DNA of 64,000 bases from Elioraea rosea (GTDB taxonomy: Bacteria; Pseudomonadota; Alphaproteobacteria; Acetobacterales; Acetobacteraceae), in the NCBI RefSeq assembly GCF_007644105.1, contig NZ_VFAC01000014.1:1-64000 (forward strand), in the 5' to 3' direction. Below the pieces are notes generated by a model. The model did no database searches. It was given only the letters and a program-made list of their open reading frames with translations, and was not told the DNA's origin. This document shows, piece after piece, positions 44,670-53,067 of this stretch (position 1 is its first letter; each line of letters starts with the position of its first letter). The position numbers were made by a program, and so were the translations under genes.

Positions 44670-45455
44670 ATGGCGGTGGCAGGTTCGGAAACGCGGTTCC
44701 CGACGACGCCGAGCTTCCGGCTTGACGGCCAGAAGGCGCTGGTGACGGGGGCGAGCAAGGGCATCGGCCGCGCCATCGCGATCGCCTATGCGGAGGCAGG
44801 AGCCGACGTCGTTCTCGCCGCCCGCTCCCTGCCCGAGATGGAGGCGACGGTCGATGGGCTTGCGCGCAAGGGGCTCAAGGCGCGCGCCTTCGCCCTCGAC
44901 GTGACCGACCGCGAGGCCGTCCGTGCCATGGTCGCGAAGCATGGGCCGTTCGACATCCTGCTCAACAACGCCGGCACGAACATCCGCGAGCCCTTCCTCG
45001 AGGCCAAGGACGCCTCCGTCGATGCGCTGATCGACCTCAACATCCGTGCCGCCTTCACCGTGGCCCAGGCCGTCGCGCAGGGCATGGTGTCGGCGGGGCG
45101 GCGCGGGGCGATCGTCAATCTGTCCTCGGTGAACGGCCATGTCGCGGGCATCAACCGCTCCGTCTACACCGCAACGAAGCACGCGCTCGAGGGGCTGACC
45201 AAGGCGATGGCGGCGGAACTCGGCCCGCACGGCATCCGCGTCAACGCCATCTGCCCGACCTTCATCGAGACGCCGCTGACGGCGGGCGTGCTGTCGGACG
45301 AGGCGTTCATGGCGCGCGCTGTGCGGGCGATCCCGTTGGGCCGCATCGGCCAGGTGGAGGACATCATGGGCGCCGCGGTGTTCCTCGCAGCGCCTGCCTC
45401 GGGGCTGATCAGCGGTGCCTCGCTTCTGATTGATGGCGGCATGTGCTGTCTTTGA
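44670..45455 (+). CDS. Short-chain dehydrogenase/reductase (classical SDR), copy 2
   Basis: A 261-residue paralogue of the preceding gene. It has cofactor motif VTGASKGIGRAI, NNAGT, Ser in NLSSV and YTATKHALEG with catalytic Tyr and Lys. The IRVNAICPTFIETPLTAGVL region is shared with copy 1. The strong ribosome-binding stretch GAGGAAAGGGGAGAGAG lies just upstream. The two SDRs could act on successive or opposite-handed substrates, or form a heteromer; neither can be told from sequence. Confidence 0.88.
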   Translation: MAVAGSETRFPTTPSFRLDGQKALVTGASKGIGRAIAIAYAEAGADVVLAARSLPEMEATVDGLARKGLKARAFALDVTDREAVRAMVAKHGPFDILLNNAGTNIREPFLEAKDASVDALIDLNIRAAFTVAQAVAQGMVSAGRRGAIVNLSSVNGHVAGINRSVYTATKHALEGLTKAMAAELGPHGIRVNAICPTFIETPLTAGVLSDEAFMARAVRAIPLGRIGQVEDIMGAAVFLAAPASGLISGASLLIDGGMCCL

Positions 45456-45476
45456 CACGAGAAGGAATCGATCCGG

Positions 45477-47078
45477 ATGCGTGACTTCCATTCCCCGGGC
45501 CGGAGCCCCGCACGCGGCACGCGCGGCATGGCGGCGACCTCGATGCCTGTCGCGACGCTCACCGCGCTCGACGTGCTTCGCTCGGGCGGCAACGCGCTCG
45601 ACGCCGCGGTCGCGGCCTGCGCCGTGCTCGGCGTGGTTGAGCCGCATTCCACAGGCATCGGCGGGGACTGCTTCTGCCTCTATGCGCCTGCCGGCACGGG
45701 CCGCGTCATCGCCATGAACGGCTCGGGCAAGGCGCCAGGTGGCGCGACGATCGACTGGTTCGAGGGCCAGGGCATCGCGGCGCTCGACGCGCTGTCTGCG
45801 CATGTCGTCACCGTTCCGGGCGCGGTGCGCGCCTGGGAGGCGCTGGTGGCAGCGCACGGGCGGAAGGGGCTCGATGAACTGCTCCAACCCGCGATCCGTC
45901 TCGCCGAGGACGGCCACCCGGTGCATGACCGCGTGGCGGCGGACTGGGCGCAGTCGGTCGAGAAACTCGCGGCCGACCCCGACAGCCGCACCCGCTTCCT
46001 GCGCGACGGCGCGGCACCGCGCGCGGGGCACGTGTTCCGCCAGCCCGAGCTTGCCGAAACGCTGCGGCGCATCGCGCGCGAGGGCGCCAAGGGGTTCTAC
46101 GAGGGGCCGGTCGCGGCAGACATCGTCGCCAAGCTCCGCTCCATCGGTGGGCTGCACACCGAGGAGGATTTCGCCAACGCAACGGCCGAGTTCGTCACGC
46201 CGATCAAGGCAGCGTGGAAGGGCCACGAGATCTACCAGTGCCCGCCCAACGGCTCCGGCCTTCTCGTGCTGATGCTCGCGGGCATGCTCGAGGGCTACGC
46301 ACCCGCGGAGGCCGGGGCGATGTCGGCAGAACGGTGGCACCGCCACATCGAGGCGGCGCGGCTCGTCTACCGCGACCGTGACGCCTTCCTCGCGGACCCC
46401 GCGCAGGTCGACGTGCCTGTGGCGAAGCTGACGAGCCCCGAGTATCTCGCCGCCCTGCGCAAGCTCATCGACCCGAAGGCGGCGATGCGCGAGTTGCCGC
46501 CCGCGGGCCTCGCCGAGGTGCTGCCCGCCCATGCCGACACGGTCTATCTCTGTGTGGTGGACGGCGAGGGGAATGCCTGCTCGTTCATCAACTCGCTTTT
46601 CCAGAGCTTCGGCTCCGGCATCCTCGCCCCCGGCTCTGGCGTGATGCTGCACAATCGCGGCTTCGGCTTCCGGCTCGAGCGCGGCCACCCCAACTGCATC
46701 GCGCCTGGCAAGCGGCCGATGCACACGATCATTCCGGGCATGCTGATGAAGGACGGCCGTGCCGTAATGCCGTTCGGCGTGATGGGCGGCCACTACCAGC
46801 CTATGGGGCAGACCTCGTTCCTCTCGAACGTGTTTGACTACGGCATGGACATCCAGGAGGCGCTCGACGCGCCGCGGCTCTTCCCCTGGGCAGGCAAGGT
46901 GCAGGCAGAGACGGGCATTCCGGCAGCCACCCTCGACGTCCTCGCGCGGATGGGCCACACGCCGGAGCTGATCGACAAGCCGCATGGCGGCGGCCAGGCG
47001 ATCTGGATCGACCACGAGGCCGGCGCGCTCGCCGGCGGCTCCGATCCGCGCAAGGATGGCTGCGCGATGGGCTACTGA
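45477..47078 (+). CDS. Gamma-glutamyltransferase family protein
   Basis: A 533-residue Ntn-hydrolase that splits itself into two chains. The N-terminal region MAATSMPVATLTALDVLRSGGNALDAAVAA and GIGGDCFCLY are typical. The autocleavage/nucleophile Thr is in HADTVYLCVVDGEGNACSFINSLFQSFGSGI (about residue 350). No signal peptide is visible, so it is probably cytoplasmic, unlike E. coli Ggt; such YwrD-type forms hydrolyse gamma-glutamyl amides or related amides. It stands between the SDRs and an amidase in the nitrile-hydratase operon. Confidence 0.9.
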   Translation: MRDFHSPGRSPARGTRGMAATSMPVATLTALDVLRSGGNALDAAVAACAVLGVVEPHSTGIGGDCFCLYAPAGTGRVIAMNGSGKAPGGATIDWFEGQGIAALDALSAHVVTVPGAVRAWEALVAAHGRKGLDELLQPAIRLAEDGHPVHDRVAADWAQSVEKLAADPDSRTRFLRDGAAPRAGHVFRQPELAETLRRIAREGAKGFYEGPVAADIVAKLRSIGGLHTEEDFANATAEFVTPIKAAWKGHEIYQCPPNGSGLLVLMLAGMLEGYAPAEAGAMSAERWHRHIEAARLVYRDRDAFLADPAQVDVPVAKLTSPEYLAALRKLIDPKAAMRELPPAGLAEVLPAHADTVYLCVVDGEGNACSFINSLFQSFGSGILAPGSGVMLHNRGFGFRLERGHPNCIAPGKRPMHTIIPGMLMKDGRAVMPFGVMGGHYQPMGQTSFLSNVFDYGMDIQEALDAPRLFPWAGKVQAETGIPAATLDVLARMGHTPELIDKPHGGGQAIWIDHEAGALAGGSDPRKDGCAMGY

Positions 47079-47110
47079 GCCGCGCGCTGCACAGAAGGGA
47101 GGGCGTCACC

Positions 47111-48628
47111 ATGACCGACACGGCACTCTGCGACCTCAGCGCGATCGAGCAGCGCAGGCTGATCGGCCGGCGGGCGATCAGCCCCGTCGACCTGCTCGAC
47201 GCGCATCTCCGTCGGATCGAGCAGGTGAACCACGCCGTCAACGCCGTCGTCTCGATCGACGAGGGGATGGCGCGCTCGGCCGCGAAGGCGGCCGAGGCGG
47301 CCGTGGTGAAGGGAGAGGCACTGCCGCTGCTGCACGGGCTCCCCGTCGGCATCAAGGACCTCGAGGAGACGAAGGGGCTGCGCACCACCTATGGCAGCCC
47401 GCAATACGCAGACTTCGTGCCCGAGGCAGATTGCGGGATGGTGGCGAACCTTCGCGCCGCCGGCGCGATCATCCTCGGCAAGACAAACACGCCCGAGTTC
47501 GGCGCCGGCGCAAACACCGTCAACCCCGTGTTCGGGCCGACCGGCAACCCGTTCGACCCCGCGCGCTCCTGCGCCGGCTCGTCCGGCGGCTCTGCGGTCG
47601 CCCTCGCGACCGGCATGGTGCCGCTCGCCTCCGGCTCCGATCTTGGCGGGTCCTTGCGCAACCCTGCGGCCTATTGCGGTATCGTCGGCTACCGGCCGTC
47701 GCCCGGCCTCGTGCCCTCTGAGAAGCGCGGGCTCGGCTGGTATCCCTCCTCGATGCTCGGGCCGATGGCGCGCTCGGTGCCAGACCTCGCCTTCATGCTC
47801 GCGGCCATGGCCTCCGACGACCCGCGCGACCCGCTTTCGCGCGCCGTATTCGGGCGTAGGATGGTCGAGCAGGACGAGTTCCACCCGCTGAAGGAGCAGG
47901 ACCCCGGCACGCTGCGCGTCGCCTACACGCCGGATTTCGGCGTCGCGCCGACCTCGAACCAGGGGCGTGCCCTGTTCGCCGATCGTATCGGCCGCTTCAA
48001 GGGCATCTTCCATTCGGCGAGCGAGGGCAGCCCCGACATGAGCGGGGCCGACCGTGCCTTCGGCGTGCTCCGCGCCGAGGCGTTCCTCGCCAAGCACCTG
48101 CCCGTCTACAACACCGCCCGGCACATGCTCGGGCCCAACGTGATCGAGAACGTGGAGGAGGGGCTTCGCTACACGCTTGCCGACATGGCCGAGGCGCACA
48201 CGCTCCACACGGCGATCTACCGGCGCACCGGCGCCTTCTTCAAGGATGTCGACCTGATCATCTCGCCGGCGATGACGGTTCAGCCGACATTGTGGACCGA
48301 GCTCGCCCCGCGCGAGATCGATGGCAGGAAGCTCGCCACGTACTACTCGTGGCTCGCGCTTCCCTACGCCGTGACGCTGTCGACGCATCCTGCCATCGTG
48401 CTGCCCTGCGGCGTCGATGAGCGCGGCCTGCCTTTCGGCATCCAGATCGTCGGGCCGCGCGGCGGCGATGCGTTCGTTCTTGCCGCCGCCGCGGCGATCG
48501 AGCGCGCGCTTGCCGGCATTCCGGCCTGCGCGCGCCCTGTGCCGAACCTCGATGCGCTCTCCCACGCGCCCTCGATCCACACCCTGCCGGGTGCGGACAT
48601 GCTCGCCCATGTCGGCAAGGCGGCGTGA
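47111..48628 (+). CDS. Amidase signature enzyme of the nitrile-hydratase operon
   Basis: A 505-residue amidase. The triad is K82 in LPVGIKDLEETKG, cis-Ser S157 in CAGSSGGSAVALA, and nucleophile S181 in GSDLGGSLRNPA. It would convert the amide made by the nitrile hydratase encoded 37 bases downstream into the acid and ammonia, the standard pairing in nitrile catabolism. The KDLEETKG and TTYGSPQY parts resemble the subgroup near AtzF/GatA-like amidases. The true amide is unknown. Confidence 0.9.
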   Translation: MTDTALCDLSAIEQRRLIGRRAISPVDLLDAHLRRIEQVNHAVNAVVSIDEGMARSAAKAAEAAVVKGEALPLLHGLPVGIKDLEETKGLRTTYGSPQYADFVPEADCGMVANLRAAGAIILGKTNTPEFGAGANTVNPVFGPTGNPFDPARSCAGSSGGSAVALATGMVPLASGSDLGGSLRNPAAYCGIVGYRPSPGLVPSEKRGLGWYPSSMLGPMARSVPDLAFMLAAMASDDPRDPLSRAVFGRRMVEQDEFHPLKEQDPGTLRVAYTPDFGVAPTSNQGRALFADRIGRFKGIFHSASEGSPDMSGADRAFGVLRAEAFLAKHLPVYNTARHMLGPNVIENVEEGLRYTLADMAEAHTLHTAIYRRTGAFFKDVDLIISPAMTVQPTLWTELAPREIDGRKLATYYSWLALPYAVTLSTHPAIVLPCGVDERGLPFGIQIVGPRGGDAFVLAAAAAIERALAGIPACARPVPNLDALSHAPSIHTLPGADMLAHVGKAA

Positions 48629-48665
48629 CTGTTGCCGCCGGGGCGCACAGGGATAGGATCAGGCC

Positions 48666-48995
48666 ATGAGCACGAACCCTGAACGACGCGGCATGCACGA
48701 CATGGGCGGCGACCCGGACCATCGATGGTCCGGCCCCGTGCCGCGGGCGGAGCATGTCCTCGCGCCGTGGGAGAAGGAGGTGGACGCGATCCGCACCCTG
48801 CTCGGCCGCAAGGGGCTCCAGACCGCCGATGAGCTCCGCCTCGGCATCGAGAGCCTCTCGGGCGAGGACTATGCGCGGCTGTCCTACTACGAGCGCTGGC
48901 TCCGCTCCGTCGTGCACACAATGGAGGTGAAGGGCATCCTGAAGCCGGGGGCGCACGCGGCGAAGGTGGCCGAGCTGAAGGCCAGGCGGCCATGA
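48666..48995 (+). CDS. Nitrile hydratase/thiocyanate hydrolase beta subunit, N-terminal part
   Basis: A 109-residue protein corresponding to the N-terminal helical half of nitrile hydratase beta. Marks are MHDMGGDPDHRWSG near the start, APWEKEVDAIRTLLGRKG and YYERWLRSVVHTMEVKGIL. The half following in normal beta subunits is encoded by the next gene, which overlaps by ATGA (48992-48995). The same split is seen in thiocyanate hydrolase and in three-subunit nitrile hydratases such as ToyJKL. An activator-like role is an alternative, since activators resemble this domain. Confidence 0.83.
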   Translation: MSTNPERRGMHDMGGDPDHRWSGPVPRAEHVLAPWEKEVDAIRTLLGRKGLQTADELRLGIESLSGEDYARLSYYERWLRSVVHTMEVKGILKPGAHAAKVAELKARRP

Positions 48996-49300
48996 GCGCC
49001 CGCTTCCGACCGGGAGATCGTGTGCGCGTCACGGCGGAGCGGCCCGCCATCTCCATCGGCCGGGCGCACATCCGCACGCCGCACTACGTTCGCGGGCAGG
49101 ACGGGATGATTGCCGAGGTGATGGGCCCTTTCCGGAACCCCGAGGGGCTCGCGACGGGCGGAGACGGGCTGCCGATGCAGGTTCTCTACCGCGTGCGGTT
49201 CCCGCAGCCGCAGCTCTGGCCGGGTTACGCCGGCCCCGCGAAGGACACGCTCGAGGTCGAGATTTACGAGCACTGGCTGGAGCCGATCCATGCCGCATGA
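48992..49300 (+). CDS. Nitrile hydratase/thiocyanate hydrolase beta subunit, C-terminal SH3-like part
   Basis: A 102-residue protein with the SH3-like barrel of nitrile hydratase beta. It reads MSARFRPGDRVRV, then HIRTPHYVRGQDGMIAEVMGPFRNPE, LPMQVLYRVRF and ends DTLEVEIYEHWLEP, a clear family signature. Its stop overlaps the alpha-subunit gene by 11 bases. Together with the preceding protein it makes one complete beta subunit. Confidence 0.9.
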   Translation: MSARFRPGDRVRVTAERPAISIGRAHIRTPHYVRGQDGMIAEVMGPFRNPEGLATGGDGLPMQVLYRVRFPQPQLWPGYAGPAKDTLEVEIYEHWLEPIHAA

Positions 49301-49928
49301 CGGACACGACCATCACCACGACCATCAACACGACCATGCACCGCCGCCGGACGATCCGTCATTCTCGTCCGACCAGGCGCTCGGTGCGCGCGCGCTGAGG
49401 CTCCTGCTCGAGGAGGCCGGCGTGCTCGAACCTGGCGAGGTCGCCCGGCAGATCGACAGGATGGACGGCATCACCCCCTCCATGGGCGCGTCCGTCGTCG
49501 CGCGCGCCTGGGTCGACCCGGCCTTCCGCAAGCGGCTGATCGAAACCCCCGTCGCTGCCTGCACAGAGATGGGCATCGACCTTCAGGGGACGCATCTGCA
49601 CGTCGTCGAGAACACGGCGTCGGTGCACAACGTGATCGTCTGCACCCTCTGCTCCTGCTACCCGAAGCCGCTGCTCGGCATTCCGCCCGACTGGTACAAG
49701 TCGTACGAATACCGGGCGCGCGCGGTCATCGAACCGCGCGCCGTGCTCGCCGAGTTCGGCGTCGCCATTCCCGACAGCGTCGAGGTGCGGGTGCACGACA
49801 GCACCGCCGATCTCCGCTACCTCGTGCTTCCCGCCCGGCCGCAAGGCACGGAGGGGTGGAGCGAGGAGAAGCTCGCCGCGATCGTCACGCGCGACAGCAT
49901 GATCGGCACGGCCATTCCAAAAGCCTGA
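49290..49928 (+). CDS. Nitrile hydratase/thiocyanate hydrolase alpha (metal) subunit with His-rich N-terminus
   Basis: A 212-residue metal-binding subunit. The metal claw is C118-T-L-C121-S-C123 in VIVCTLCSCYP; Thr in the CTLCSC form indicates a cobalt-type enzyme. The YKSYEYRARAVIEPRAVLAEFG region is strongly conserved. The first 16 residues contain eight His, a possible metal-loading tail not present in standard subunits. The reaction is hydration of a nitrile to an amide, or hydrolysis of thiocyanate; the three-part layout fits both. No separate activator gene is visible. Confidence 0.9.
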   Translation: MPHDGHDHHHDHQHDHAPPPDDPSFSSDQALGARALRLLLEEAGVLEPGEVARQIDRMDGITPSMGASVVARAWVDPAFRKRLIETPVAACTEMGIDLQGTHLHVVENTASVHNVIVCTLCSCYPKPLLGIPPDWYKSYEYRARAVIEPRAVLAEFGVAIPDSVEVRVHDSTADLRYLVLPARPQGTEGWSEEKLAAIVTRDSMIGTAIPKA

Positions 49929-49952
49929 TACCGTCTGGGGGGACACACCATC

Positions 49953-51140
49953 ATGACCATCGCTCGACGCCGCCTGCTCGGCACCGCAGCCGCGCTGCCT
50001 GTCGCCGGCCTCGCCGCGCCCGCCATCGCGCAGTCAGGCCCGCTGAAGATCGGCATGATCACCACGCTTTCGGGGCCGGGTGCCGCGCTCGGCAACGACA
50101 TCCGCGACGGGTTCAACCTCGTTGTGAAGAACGCGGGCGGGCGGCTCGGGGGCGTTCCCGTCGAGGTGGTCGTCGCCGATGACGCGCTGAGGCCGGAGAA
50201 CGGCCGCGCAATCGCCGAGCGCATGGTTCGTCGCGAGCGCATCGGCGTGCTCACCGGCATCGTCTTCTCGAACGTGATGCTGGCGGCAGCGCCGGTGATC
50301 CTGCCCTCCGCGACCTATGTCAGCGCCAATGCGGGGCCGAGCCAGCTCGCGGGCGAGCAGTGCAACGCCAACTACTTCAACGTCGCCTGGCAGAACGACA
50401 ACCTGCATGAGGCGGTCGGCCAGTACGTGACACAGAAGGGGCTCCAGAAGGCCTTCCTCGTCGCGCCGAACTACCCGGCGGGGCGCGACGCGCTCACTGG
50501 CTTCAAGCGGTTCTTCAAGGGCGAGGTGGTGAGCGAGACCTACACGCGTCTCGACCAGCTCGACTATGCGGCCGAGCTCGCCGCGATCCGCTCCGCCGCG
50601 CCCGATGCCGTCTACATCTTCCTCCCGGGTGGCTTGGGCATCAACTTCATCAAGCAGTATGCGGCGGCGGGCCTGCGCGCGCGTACGCCTCTGTTCGGCC
50701 CCGGCTTCTCGTTCGACCAGGACGTGCTTCCCGCCGTCGGTGACGACGCGCTCGGGTGCTTCAACTCCTCGCAATGGGCGCTCGACCTGCCGCTGCCGGC
50801 GAACCGCCAGTTCGTCGATACGTTCGAGGCGGAGTACAGGCGGCTGCCGAGCCTCTATGCCAGCCAGGGCTATGACGCGGCATTGCTGATCGGCTCGGCG
50901 ATCGCTGCGACGCGCGGGCGGGTGGGTGACCGCGCGGCCTTCGCGGCAGCGCTGAAGCGGGCGGATTTCCAGTCCGTTCGCGGGTCGTTCAAGTTCGGCA
51001 ACAACAACCACCCGATCCAGACCATCTACATGCGCGAGGTGGTGAAGGACGGGCAGGGTCGCGTGGTGAACCGCACGATCGCAACCGCCTTCGAGGCTCA
51101 CCAGGACGCCTACGCCGCGCAGTGCAAGCTGCCGGCCTGA
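49953..51140 (+). CDS. Liv-type (branched-chain amino acid/amide) ABC solute-binding protein
   Basis: A 395-residue periplasmic protein with a Tat-like signal (TIARRRLLGTAAALPVAGLA, cleavage near AIAQS). The Periplas_BP_6 fold begins LKIGMITTLSGPGAALGNDIRDGFNLVV, with GGVPVEVVVADDALRPENGRAIAERMVRRE, as in LivK and urea/amide-binding relatives. It probably binds the compound whose C-N bonds the preceding enzymes cleave. A hairpin follows its stop. Confidence 0.9.
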   Translation: MTIARRRLLGTAAALPVAGLAAPAIAQSGPLKIGMITTLSGPGAALGNDIRDGFNLVVKNAGGRLGGVPVEVVVADDALRPENGRAIAERMVRRERIGVLTGIVFSNVMLAAAPVILPSATYVSANAGPSQLAGEQCNANYFNVAWQNDNLHEAVGQYVTQKGLQKAFLVAPNYPAGRDALTGFKRFFKGEVVSETYTRLDQLDYAAELAAIRSAAPDAVYIFLPGGLGINFIKQYAAAGLRARTPLFGPGFSFDQDVLPAVGDDALGCFNSSQWALDLPLPANRQFVDTFEAEYRRLPSLYASQGYDAALLIGSAIAATRGRVGDRAAFAAALKRADFQSVRGSFKFGNNNHPIQTIYMREVVKDGQGRVVNRTIATAFEAHQDAYAAQCKLPA

Positions 51141-51147
51141 CACCGGC

Positions 51148-51168
51148 GCGGGGGGCACGGCCCCCCGC
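51148..51168 (+). promoter_or_regulatory. Stem-loop between the binding-protein and permease genes
   Basis: GCGGGGGGC, loop ACG, GCCCCCCGC: a perfect nine-base-pair GC stem located just after the solute-binding protein stop and before the permease start. Such intercistronic hairpins often protect the upstream part of the mRNA so that the binding protein is made in excess over the membrane parts. No T-run follows, so it is not a terminator. Confidence 0.55.
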
Positions 51169-51176
51169 CACCTGAG

Positions 51177-52097
51177 ATGACCGCGACCCTTTTCGCCGAG
51201 CAGACGCTGAACGGGCTCCAGTTCGGCGTCATGCTGTTCCTGATGGCTGCCGGGCTCACCCTGATCTTCGGCATCATGGACGTGATCAACCTCGCCCATG
51301 GCAGCCTCTACATGGCCGGCGCCTTCGTCGGCGGGACCGTGACGGCGCGCACCGGCTCGTTCCTGCTCGGCGTCGTCGCCGGTGCTGCGGCCGGCGCGCT
51401 CATCGCGCTCCTGCTCGAGCTCACGGTCATCCGAAGGCTCTACAGGCGCGACCATCTCGACCAGGTGCTCGCGACCTACGCGCTTATCCTCACCTTCAAC
51501 GAGGGGGTGAAGGTGATCTGGGGCCCTGCGCCGATCTTCCTTGCGGCACCCGAGATGCTTTCCGGGACCGTGGAGATCCTGCCCGGCGTTCCCTACCCGG
51601 CCTATCGGCTGGCCGTGATCTGCGCCGGCGTGGCCGCTGCCCTCTTCCTCGGCTGGCTGATCGGGCGGACGCGCACGGGCATGCTGATCCGCGCCGGCAC
51701 GACGCATCGCGAGACGGTGCAGGCGCTCGGCGTCGATGTCGGCGTTCTGTTCGCCCTCGTCTTCGCCATCGGCGGCGCGCTTGCGGGGCTCGCCGGCGTC
51801 ATGGCGGGACCTGTCCTTGCCGTGCAGGTCGGCATGGGCGAGCAGATCCTCATCCTCGCCTTCGTCGTCATCGTCGTCGGCGGCCTCGGCAGCGTGAAGG
51901 GGGCGATGGCCGGCGCCCTGCTCGTTGGGCTTGCCGATACCTGGGCGCGCGCCTTCTTGCCCGTGCTCCTGCGCGGGCTGCTGCCGCCTTCCTCGGCCGA
52001 CCAGGTGGCCGCCAATCTCGGCTCGGTGGCGGTCTATCTCCTGATGGCGGTGGTGCTCGCGGTGCGGCCGCAGGGGCTCTTTCCCCGCCATGCGTGA
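51177..52097 (+). CDS. Liv-type ABC permease (LivH family)
   Basis: A 306-residue membrane protein with about eight spans. The segment LNGLQFGVMLFLMAAGLTLIFGIMDVINLAHGSLYMAGAF is the LivH start, and GALAGLAGVMAGPVLAVQVGMGEQILILAFVVIVVGGLGSVKGAMAGALLVG is the conserved core. It overlaps LivM by eight bases. Confidence 0.94.
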   Translation: MTATLFAEQTLNGLQFGVMLFLMAAGLTLIFGIMDVINLAHGSLYMAGAFVGGTVTARTGSFLLGVVAGAAAGALIALLLELTVIRRLYRRDHLDQVLATYALILTFNEGVKVIWGPAPIFLAAPEMLSGTVEILPGVPYPAYRLAVICAGVAAALFLGWLIGRTRTGMLIRAGTTHRETVQALGVDVGVLFALVFAIGGALAGLAGVMAGPVLAVQVGMGEQILILAFVVIVVGGLGSVKGAMAGALLVGLADTWARAFLPVLLRGLLPPSSADQVAANLGSVAVYLLMAVVLAVRPQGLFPRHA

Positions 52098-53067
52098 GCG
52101 GCTCGCCGCTGCGATCGGGCTCTGCCTCCTCGTCGCGGCACCGTTCGTTCTCGAGGCGATGGACGAGGCGTTCCTGCTCTCGGTGCTGACACGCATGCTC
52201 GCCTACGCGCTCGCCGCCGCGGCGCTCGACCTCGTGCTCGGCTATGGCGGGATGGTGAGCTTCGGCCATGGCGCCTTCCTCGGCACCGGCGCCTATGTCG
52301 CGGGCGTGCTGCTGCACCACCGGTCGGACGGCTCGGCGCTGGTCGCCTGGCCGGTGCGCATCGGCGGAACGGCGGAGGCGCTGATCGCCTGGCCGGCCGC
52401 TGCGCTCGTCTCGGGCCTGCTCGCCGCCGCGATCGGCGCGATCAGCCTGCGCACCCGCGGCGTGCACTTCATCATGATCACGCTCGCCTTCGCGCAGATG
52501 GTGTTCTTCCTCGTCCTCGCCCTGCCGCAATACGGCGGGACGGACGGGCTGATGGTGCCGGGGCGGAACGTTCTCGCCGGTGCCTCGCTCGAGGGCGACG
52601 CGCCGCTCTACTGGGTCGCGCTCGCGCTTCTCGTCGCCTTCCTCGCCTTCGGCCGCTCCACCATGGCCGCCCGCTTCGGGCTTGCTCTGCGCGGCGCAAG
52701 GATGAATGAGCGGCGGGCGCTTGCTCTCGGCGTGCCGGTCTATCGCCTCCGCCTCGCGGCCTTCACCCTGTCGGGCGCCGTGGCAGGGCTTGCAGGCGCA
52801 GTGCTCGCCAACCAGTCCTCCTTCGTCTCGCCCGACCTGCTCTCCTGGCAGCGCTCGGGAGAGCTGATGGTGATGGTGATCCTCGGCGGGCAGGGAACGC
52901 TGTTCGGCCCCGTGCTCGGCGCCATCGCGCTTCTCGCCGCAGAGGAGGAGCTCGCCGCGATCACCGAGCACTGGATGCTCATCCTCGGTCCCGCGCTGCT
53001 GCTGGTGGTGCTGTTCTTCCGAGGCGGGCTCTGGCCGCTGATCGCGGGGAAGCGTGGCGATGGCTGA
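52090..53067 (+). CDS. Liv-type ABC permease (LivM family)
   Basis: A 325-residue membrane protein with about nine spans. Marks are LDLVLGYGGMVSFGHGAFLGTGAYVAG and SGAVAGLAGAVLANQSSFVSPDLLSWQRSGELMVMVILGGQGTLFGPVLGA, standard for LivM. It partners the preceding LivH and overlaps the LivG ATPase gene. Confidence 0.94.
   Translation: MRERLAAAIGLCLLVAAPFVLEAMDEAFLLSVLTRMLAYALAAAALDLVLGYGGMVSFGHGAFLGTGAYVAGVLLHHRSDGSALVAWPVRIGGTAEALIAWPAAALVSGLLAAAIGAISLRTRGVHFIMITLAFAQMVFFLVLALPQYGGTDGLMVPGRNVLAGASLEGDAPLYWVALALLVAFLAFGRSTMAARFGLALRGARMNERRALALGVPVYRLRLAAFTLSGAVAGLAGAVLANQSSFVSPDLLSWQRSGELMVMVILGGQGTLFGPVLGAIALLAAEEELAAITEHWMLILGPALLLVVLFFRGGLWPLIAGKRGDG

Noticed and set aside
44331-47015. Long minus-strand open frame across the SDR and gamma-glutamyltransferase genes
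   Set aside because: Mirror of genuine plus-strand genes; a consequence of high GC third positions.
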